Assembly (NCBI GenBank): GCA_006176705.1
Contig: QRFJ01000382.1
Coordinates: forward strand, 372,001 to 436,000
Source of the DNA: Cocos nucifera
Taxonomy: Eukaryota; Streptophyta; Magnoliopsida; Arecales; Arecaceae
Reading direction: 5' to 3'
Length of the DNA stretch: 64,000 bases
The position numbers and the translations under genes are program-made. Positions 58,216 to 64,000 of this stretch are shown piece after piece. Under the pieces are notes generated by a model, which was not told the DNA's origin, did no database searches, and saw nothing but the letters and a program-made list of their open reading frames with translations. The stretch's first letter is position 1. Each line of letters starts with the position of its first letter.

Positions 58216-59166
58216 TCCTATTGCAACGATATCTGCACCGACCCTCCTTTCTTCTAGTAGATCATGTAGGAGCCAATCCCACCAAACTTCAAACTCCTCT
58301 AGTTTGAGAGCTATGATGGGACTGCTAATTTGATTGACCATCTGGAGGCCTTCCAAATAATGATGCTACTTCATGGTATGCCAGATGCCATTCTGTGTCG
58401 AGCTTTTTCATCCATCCTGAATGGGACAATCAGAAACTAATTCTTGGCCCTCAAGTCGGGTACTATATTTTCTTTTGATCAGATGAACCACCAATTTATG
58501 GCTTACTTCATTAGCATCCGACACCCCGAATGAGGCTCAGACTCCCTCATCAACATCAAGAAGAAGAAAGGAGAGTCCATCCGGGCCTATGTCACCCAGT
58601 TCAATGCTGTTGCTCCGGAGGTCCAAAATTTTGACCAATTGATTGCAATGGCTGCACTAAAGGGTGGCCTTAAGAAGAATGACCTACTGTTCTTCCTAAA
58701 GAAGAAGTATCCTAGGGATTTTACTGATATACTAGCTTGGACTGATGGTTACACCCAGGCAAAAGAGGCCTTTAAGGCCAAGGATAGTGAAGTCACAAGA
58801 GAGCAACGTGCGAGCAGATCAAGTATGCCCACTACTGAAAGAAAGCCGAGTGAAGCTTGATCACACTCTCGAACTCCTCCTGAGTGCAAGCAAGCTCGAA
58901 CTCCTCATCGGGCCTGAAAGCAAAGAAGCTTCAATAGGAGGGCTTGATAGGGCTCCCTCCTCAGAAGGTTCTACAACTATGGCCTCCTAAATGCTCCTAA
59001 AACTCAAGTTTTGATGGAAATTAAGGAGCAGCTGCCAAGGTTGGAAAGAATGCACACTCATCCTGGCAAGCACAATCCTAATAAGTATTGCCTCTACCAT
59101 CATAACCATGGTCATGATGCGAACGAATATTTCCAACTCCAAGATAAAATCGAGGAGCTCGTCAGG
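58216..59166 (+). pseudogene. Tat gag, capsid and zinc-finger-like part
   Basis: One frame runs from about 58285 to 58860 with few stops: FESYDGTANLIDHLEAFQIM, GMPDAILCRAFSSILNGTI, FSFDQMNHQFMAYF and KKKGESIRAYVTQFNAVAPE, the ordered landmarks of Tat gag. After a shift, 59086-59166 reads KYCLYHHNHGHDANEYFQLQ, the Cys/His motif (usually K-Y-C-x-F-H-x-x-x-G-H-x-T-E-E-C) with its last Cys changed to Tyr. Gag would form the particle. Confidence 0.85.
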
Positions 59167-59427
59167 TAGGGCGGGCTGGGTTGATTCCTTCGACGTCAAC
59201 CAGAAGGATGGGAAGTTCGGCCAAGGGCATCCCCACTGCCAAAACCACCAAGAAGGAAGGAGCAGTAAGAAGATCGACCATCCCTCAGCATCATCAACTC
59301 CATCTCTAGGGTACTCTAATTGGGGGAGGCTAGTGGGTTAGCAGAGCCTGCGAAGAGGTGGAGAACTAAGAAGCCCATAGCTTTTACCAACGAAGATACC
59401 CAAGGAGTTTAGTTTCCACACAACGAG

Positions 59428-59760
59428 GTAGTTATAATCTCTTTAAATATTACTGACTATGATGTATGCCACATTTTAGTAGATAATGGAAGCTCTATCG
59501 ATGTCTTATTTTATGATGCTTTCTCCAAAATGTCTATACCTGATAACCTACTCAGACCAATGAATTCTCCTTTGGTCCGCTTCATCGATGATGCTGCACC
59601 AGTTGAAGGCATAATAACTTTAAGTGTGGCTGCGAGATGATACCCAAAGCAATCCAAGGTGAAAGTGGACCCCTTAGTGGTAAAAGCTCCATCTACTTAC
59701 AATGCTATCCTTGACCGACCTAGTCTAGATGCATTTCGAGCAGCAATGTTGACCTACTAA
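59428..59760 (+). pseudogene. Tat protease
   Basis: The frame reads EVVIISLNITDYDVCHILVD, then NGSSIDVLFYDAF (59481-59520). DNGSS with the following DVLF is a retropepsin active site of the gypsy type. RPSLDAFRAAMLTY ends the domain. One stop (TGA at 59638) interrupts it. Confidence 0.82.
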
Positions 59761-60182
59761 TTGAAAATGAAGTTTCCAACAAGTTTTGAAGTTGGAGAGG
59801 TTGGAGGAGATCAAACTCTGGCAAGGCATTGCTATTCAATCACCCTACAAAAGGGTGAGCAGTCCGACCCTTGCCTAGTTGATGGGTTGGACATTTGGGA
59901 TGACCTTGTGGAAGAAAGGGGAGAACCAATGAAAGAGCTTGTTCGATTTCTCTAAATGATGGAAATGAAGGGCACATGGTGCAGATTGGCTCCAATTTAG
60001 GAGCAAGTGTATGAGAGCAGCTCGTTGAATTTCTATGGAAGAATGTTGACGTCCTCGCCTGGGTCCCAGCAGATGTGCCAGAAATTGATGTCGAAGTCAT
60101 GGAACATCGGTTGGCCGTTGATCCTAAGTATAGGCCTGTGAAAAAGAAAATTTGGGGCCATGCACTAGAATGGTAGAAGACA
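59761..60182 (+). other. Tat protease-RT linker
   Basis: It can be read as a broken continuation with LKMKFPTSFEVGEVGGDQ and, in another frame, VPEIDVEVMEHRLAVDP. The latter precedes the RT of Tat elements. No separate gene. Confidence 0.6.
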
Positions 60183-60800
60183 ATGGTGGAGAAAGTGGAT
60201 AAGCTCCTCAAAGCTGGGTTCATCCGAGAAATCCACTACCCAAGTTGGGTCTCCAATGTGGTCCAAGTCAAGAAGGCCAACGGCAAGCAGAAAATGTATA
60301 TCGACTTCAAGAAGCTGAACAAGGCCTGCCCAAAAGATAGCTATCTCCTACCCAGAATCGATCAACTGGTGGATGCAACCTTGGGCCATGAGCTCCTTAC
60401 CTTCATGGATTTCTTTTTCGGCTATAACCAAATCCAATTGGCATCGAAGGATGAGAAGAAAATTGCTTTTATTACTGACCATGGTCTTTATTGTTATAAG
60501 ATAATGCCTTTTGGACTTAAAAATAAAGGCGCAACCTATCAATGTCTGGTCAACAAAATCTTCAAAGAGTAGATCGGCCGCAACATGGAGGTCTATGTGG
60601 ATGACATGCTTGTCATGAGTTGGACTTCAATCAATCATGTTGCCAACCTTGAGGAGACCTTTGATGCTCTCCGAAAGTACAAAATGAAGCTAAATCCGAC
60701 CAAATGCACCTTCGGGGTAACCTCAAAAAAATTCTTGGGATTCATGGTGTCAAGGCATGGCATCGAAGCTAATCTAGAGAAGATCCAAGCCATATAGGAG
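60183..60800 (+). pseudogene. Tat reverse transcriptase
   Basis: The frame begins MVEKVDKLLKAGFIREIHYP and contains NGKQKMYIDFKKLNKACPKD, FFFGYNQIQLASKDEKKIAF and ITDHGLYCYKIMPFGLKNKG. One TAG at 60570 separates it from MEVYVDDMLVMSWT (60585-60626), the YVDD catalytic site. KCTFGVTSKKFLGFMVSRHG closes the palm/thumb. It would copy element RNA. Apart from that stop it is well preserved for a window of this age. Confidence 0.88.
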
Positions 60801-61380
60801 ATGACCACCCCAAGATCAATAAAAGAAGTTCAACGCCTAACTAGAAAGGTGGCATCACTAAATCACTTTGTCTCAAAATCAGCCAAGCGATGCATGCCCT
60901 TCTTCCAAGTCCTTAAACAACCAAAGAATTTTTGTTAGACTATGGAAAGTTAGCAAGCATTTGAAGAGCTTGAGAACTACCTCAGCTCGCCTCTCCTATT
61001 GGCCAAGCCCAAATCTGGAGAAGCGTTATTCCTCTACCTAGTGGTCTCCCCAGTGGTGTTGGCAGCTGTCCTAGTCAAGGAAGAAGCGAAGGTGCAATGA
61101 TCGATCTACTACATAAGTCGAGTCTTCAGACATCCAGAGATCAGGTACACTAAATTGAAAAAATTAACTTACGCTCTTCTAATTGTAGCCAAGAGACTTC
61201 AGCCCTACTTCTAGGGGCATACCGTAATGCTTCTCATAGACTAGCTAATCAAAGCAGTCCTTCACCAGACAGATGCCTTTGGGAGAATTACAAAGTGGAC
61301 AATCGAGCTCATAGAGTTCGACATCAACTACCAACCCTGGCCATCAATCATGACTCAGATACTAGCTGACTTCATAGTTG
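60801..61380 (+). pseudogene. Tat RNase H (first)
   Basis: It continues the RT frame: EVQRLTRKVASLNHFVSKS, then AFEELENYLSSPLLLAKPK and ALFLYLVVSPVVLAAVLVKE. IYYISRVFRHPEIRYTKLKK and LADFIVECTVPDD follow. This is the connection/RNase H region of gypsy elements. Stops occur near 60937, 61098, 61213 and 61243. Confidence 0.8.
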
Positions 61381-61436
61381 AGTGCACAGTTCCTGATGAT
61401 ATTAATCTTGAGTAGAATAAAGCCAGCATTCCATGG

Positions 61437-61931
61437 TTGCAACTGAGCTCCTCCAAAGAAAGAGTGGATCTTTTTGAAGGTTTCTGGGCCTTGTATGTGG
61501 ATGACTCTTCCAATGCTTCTGACACAGGCGCTGGACTGATCCTGATCAACCCAAAGGGAGTCATTATCGAATACATGCTGCACTTCGAATTTCCCACAAT
61601 GAACAATGGGGCCGAATATAAAGCTCTGATAGTAGGACTAAGGATAGCCAAGGAGTTGGAAGCAGACCTTCTCCAAGTGTATAGTGATTTTCAACTAGTA
61701 GTCGAACAAGTTAGTGGTAGTTATGAAGCTCGGAAGAAAAGTATGATAAAATATTTTGAGAAAGTAAAGGATTTGATTTCGACCTTCAAGAGTTTTAGCT
61801 TCCAATGGATTCTGAGAGCGGAAAACATCAAAACTGACCTTCTTTCTAGATTGGTCACATTGGCTCCAGCCGAACTGCCTAAGGAGGTTTTCTTCGAAGT
61901 CCTGAAATACTCGAGTTCGAAAAAACCATAA
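61437..61931 (+). pseudogene. Tat additional RNase H (aRNH type)
   Basis: An open frame of 164 codons. LYVDDSSNASDTGAGLILIN carries the first acidic site, NNGAEYKALIVGLRIAKELE the Glu, and LLQVYSDFQLVVEQVSGSYE the second Asp. ENIKTDLLSRLVTLA ends with the last Asp. A second RNase H after the ordinary one is the hallmark of the Tat lineage (established knowledge). It is the longest undisturbed domain of this element. Confidence 0.88.
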
Positions 61932-62139
61932 TTTATGATGCAGGTTGAGCATGAGCTGAGCTGGATTGATCCACTAGTCATTTACCTCAAAGATGGGGTC
62001 CTACCTTATGACCCAAAAGAAGTCCAAAAATTGAGAAATCAGGCCTCCCAGTATATCCTCTATGAGGGCAAATTATACAAAAGATCATATTCGCTATCAC
62101 TTTTATGATGCCTTCGACCCTTCGAGGTTGATTTTGCAT
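61932..62139 (+). other. Tat aRNH-integrase linker
   Basis: Broken frames with SWIDPLVIYLKDGVLPYD and YILYEGKLYKRSYSLSL, the usual segment before the integrase zinc finger. Confidence 0.6.
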
Positions 62140-63130
62140 TATGAAAGGTACATGAAGAAATTTGTGGAAGCCATCTAGGTGCCAGATCTCTATCTCACAT
62201 GCTACTTCGGTAAGGCTATTACTAGCCAACCTTGTATTGGGACTCCCAAGACTATGTTAAAAGGTGCGACCCTTGTCAGAAAAATGCTGGTATTTAGAGA
62301 TGGCCGACCTATAAGCTTATTCTCTTGAGCACCCCTTGGCCATTTGCACAATGGGGGATGGATATACTCGGCCCCTTCTCGATGGCATCCGGACAGTGAA
62401 AGTTCCTCTTGGTTGTAACTGACTACTTTACCAAATGGGTCAAGGCCGAACCCTCGCTAAAATTACTGAAGCAAAAATACAAGAATTCATTTGAAAGTTA
62501 ATTATTTGCAGATTCAGCTTACCTCAGATAATCATAACAGATAATGGATGGCAGTTTGCTAGAGCAAAATTCATCAAGTTCTATGAAGACTTTAATATCT
62601 CTCATAATTTTACATCAGTGGCTCATCCATAGGCAAATGGTAAGGCCGAAGTAACCAATAGAACTCTGCTGTAGGAAATCAAAGCAAGACTTGAGAAGGC
62701 AAAATGGACTTGGATGGATGAACTCTATCATGTATTTTGGGCATACCAAATTACCTAAAGATTATCAACTGGGGAGACTCCATTCATCTTGGCCTTCAAT
62801 ATAAAGGTAGTTATCCTAATAGAACTGAAACTTCCATCAGCACGAGTCATGGCATTCAGCAAGCAACAAAACTCATAGGATCTTAAGGCCAACCTCGACT
62901 TGCTGGAAGAAAAAATAAAAGTAGCTCAAGTTCGGGTGGCAGCCTACAAGCAGAAGGTAGCTCGCTGCTACAACTCAAGGGTCAGAGGCAAAGTATTTAA
63001 AGTAGGAGACCTGGTACTTCGACGAGCAGACATCTCGCAACCTCAAAATCAAGGAAAGCTTGCTTTGAATTGGAAAGACGCATATGAAGTCAAGTAGATC
63101 GTCCGATCTGAAACTTATTATCTAAAGGAG
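62140..63130 (+). pseudogene. Tat integrase
   Basis: The zinc finger can be read as HEEICGSHLGARSLSHMLLR and CDPCQKNAG (H-H-C-C). The catalytic core follows: WGMDILGPFSMASG (62354), TDYFTKWVKAEP, IITDNGWQFARAKF (62530) and ANGKAEVTNRTL (62634), giving the D, D and E. The C-terminal part (62900-63097) reads KVGDLVLRRADISQPQNQGK, a GPY/F-like end. Frames change near 62440 and 62760. It is inactive as preserved. Confidence 0.87.
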
Positions 63131-63296
63131 TTGGGAGGAGCGACACTCTCGTGACCCTAAAATTTGGAGAATCTATGAATGTATTATCAATAATCTTACT
63201 TCAATAAAACTCTCTCTCTTTCTGACACCTCTGCTCTTTGGCCCAAAATTATATAATGATAGGAAATAACTCAACCAAATTTTATTTCAAAATAAA
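63131..63296 (+). other. Tat post-integrase spacer
   Basis: Contains TTCAATAAAACTCTCTCTCT and no gene. AATAAA at 63212 could serve as a poly(A) signal, but without a 3' LTR this is only a guess. Confidence 0.4.
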
Positions 63297-63918
63297 GTGA
63301 AGGCCTCATTAATCTAAGACAAGATGAGGGAAGAGACCCTTCCAATGGCTCTTATGTGCCCCTACTTTTTTTTTAGGAATAGAAGAACCTCATCCTAACT
63401 TGAGCAAAGTGAAGGCCTCGTTAATCTGAGATGAGATGAGGGAAGAAGCCCTTCTAATGGTCCTTATATGCCCCTACTATCCTATTAGGAATAGGAGGAG
63501 AACCTCATCTTAACTTGAGCAAAGCAAAGACCTCGTTAATCTAAGACAAGATGAGGGGAGATGTCTTTCCAACTATCCTTATGCACCCCTATTGTTCTGT
63601 TAGGAACAGGGGGAGAATCTCATCCTAACTTGAGCAAAGTGAAGGCCTCATTAATCTAAGACGAGATGAGGGGAGAGGCCCTTCCAACGGCCCTTATGCG
63701 CTCCTACTATCCTATTAGGAACAGAAGGAGAACCTCGTCCAAACCTGAGCAAAGCGAAGGCTTCATTAATCTAAGACGAGATGAGGCGAGAGGCACTTCC
63801 AATGGCCCTTATGCATTCCTATTGTCTTGTTAGGAATAGGAGGAGAACCTTATTCTAACTTGAGCATAGCAAAGGTCTCGTTAATCTAGGATGAGATGAG
63901 GAAGGAGGCCCTTATGCG
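63297..63918 (+). repeat. 115-bp tandem array after Tat integrase
   Basis: Five full units begin at 63297, 63409, 63524, 63639 and 63754 (112, then 115 bases each), and a partial sixth at 63869. Each starts G(T/C)GAAGGCCTC, contains TTAATCTAAGACGAGATGAG and CCCTTATG, and ends AACTTGAGCAAA. The last unit is cut by the LTR at 63919. Confidence 0.92.
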
Positions 63919-64000
63919 TGAAAGGGAAATCCTGATTTCTCGGGATTAGGTTCGTTTAGATTTGATTGGATCGAGAGGCATATTTCAAAAATCACCTCTT
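63919..64000 (-). mobile_element. Start of an LTR of the level-6 copia family
   Basis: TGAAAGGGAAATCCTGATTT and then GTTCGTTTAGATTTGAT match the first bases of the LTR at 33398 (TGAAGGAAAATCCTGATTTT ... GTCCGTTTAGATCTGAT). The orientation is the same, so it is the U5 end of a minus-strand copy whose body lies to the right of the window. It cuts the Tat array after ATGCG. Confidence 0.8.

Larger units (their letters stand above)
29112..63918 (+). mobile_element. Tat-lineage Ty3/gypsy element, 5' LTR to post-integrase region, interrupted
   Basis: A + strand element made of a 5' LTR (29112-30399), a PBS, gag split over 30476-30932 and 58216-59166, PR, RT, RNase H, aRNH, INT and a 3' tandem array. 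It is interrupted by the 27 kb level-4 nest at 30933-58210 and again at 63919. The two gag halves join in the CCCCC duplication. No 3' LTR lies within the window. The dual RNase H is the Tat hallmark. All domains have stops. Confidence 0.88.

Noticed and set aside
61355..61981. Several minus-strand frames opposite the Tat aRNH
   Set aside because: They are antisense shadows of the well-supported aRNH domain.
63297..63918. Regular repeats considered as a CRISPR array
   Set aside because: Units are 115 bases of continuous similarity with no unique spacers, in plant retrotransposon DNA.
1..64000. Search for host genes, tRNA or rRNA
   Set aside because: No exon-like frame outside retrotransposon domains and no tRNA- or rRNA-like stretch was recognised by eye. 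The tRNA-like matches are PBS sequences.

Overview
This 64 kb window is plant nuclear DNA made almost entirely of nested LTR retrotransposons. I see no host gene, rRNA, tRNA or CRISPR array. The plant origin rests on the element types: Ty1/copia elements with initiator-Met-type primer-binding sites, a Sirevirus, an Athila-like element, and a Tat-lineage Ty3/gypsy element with a second (aRNH-type) RNase H. The species cannot be fixed from the sequence; a monocot (for example a palm) is only a guess. The DNA is AT-rich and nearly every reading frame is broken, so all coding entries are pseudogenes.

The nest can be unpicked from LTR ends (TG...CA or decayed forms), primer-binding sites (PBS), polypurine tracts (PPT) and 5-bp target-site duplications (TSD). 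Level 1: a + strand copia element (Angela/BARE-like by its pol motifs) leaves its pol end (1-887), an LTR (888-3365) and a stub of leader (3366-3653). Level 2: a second + strand copia of related type begins at 3654 (LTR 3654-6146) and has its leader and gag split over 6147-7355 and 27949-29111. Its leader is interrupted by a minus-strand Sirevirus (7356-27943, TSD AAATC). The 3' LTR of that Sirevirus is in turn interrupted by a minus-strand Angela-like copia (8418-19002, TSD GTCAC).

Level 3: a + strand Tat gypsy element interrupts the level-2 gag at 29112 and runs as 29112-30932 plus 58216-63918. Level 4: a minus-strand Angela-like copia (30933-58210, TSD CCCCC) sits in the Tat gag. Level 5: a minus-strand Athila-like, gag-only gypsy element (32761-49016, TSD GTCCC) sits in the 3' LTR of level 4. 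Level 6: another minus-strand copia (33398-42019, TSD CTAAG) sits in the 3' LTR of level 5. At 63919 an LTR of the level-6 family begins inside the Tat 3' repeats and leaves the window.

How the parts relate: each element keeps a different subset of the retrotransposon set. The Sirevirus still shows gag, protease, integrase, RT-RNase H and an additional ORF in the env position. The Tat element shows gag, protease, RT, RNase H, aRNH and integrase. The others have lost gag (level 4, probably the inner copia at 8418) or pol (level 5), or lack protease-integrase at a 25-N assembly gap (level 6).

Most worth a second look: (a) a hairpin-bearing module, present twice in each of two copia leaders, with a paired base change that preserves the stem; (b) the additional 400-codon ORF downstream of the Sirevirus pol; (c) two different insertions at almost the same homologous base of two leader copies; (d) the gag-body deletion in the level-4 copia; (e) a 115-bp tandem array after the Tat integrase.
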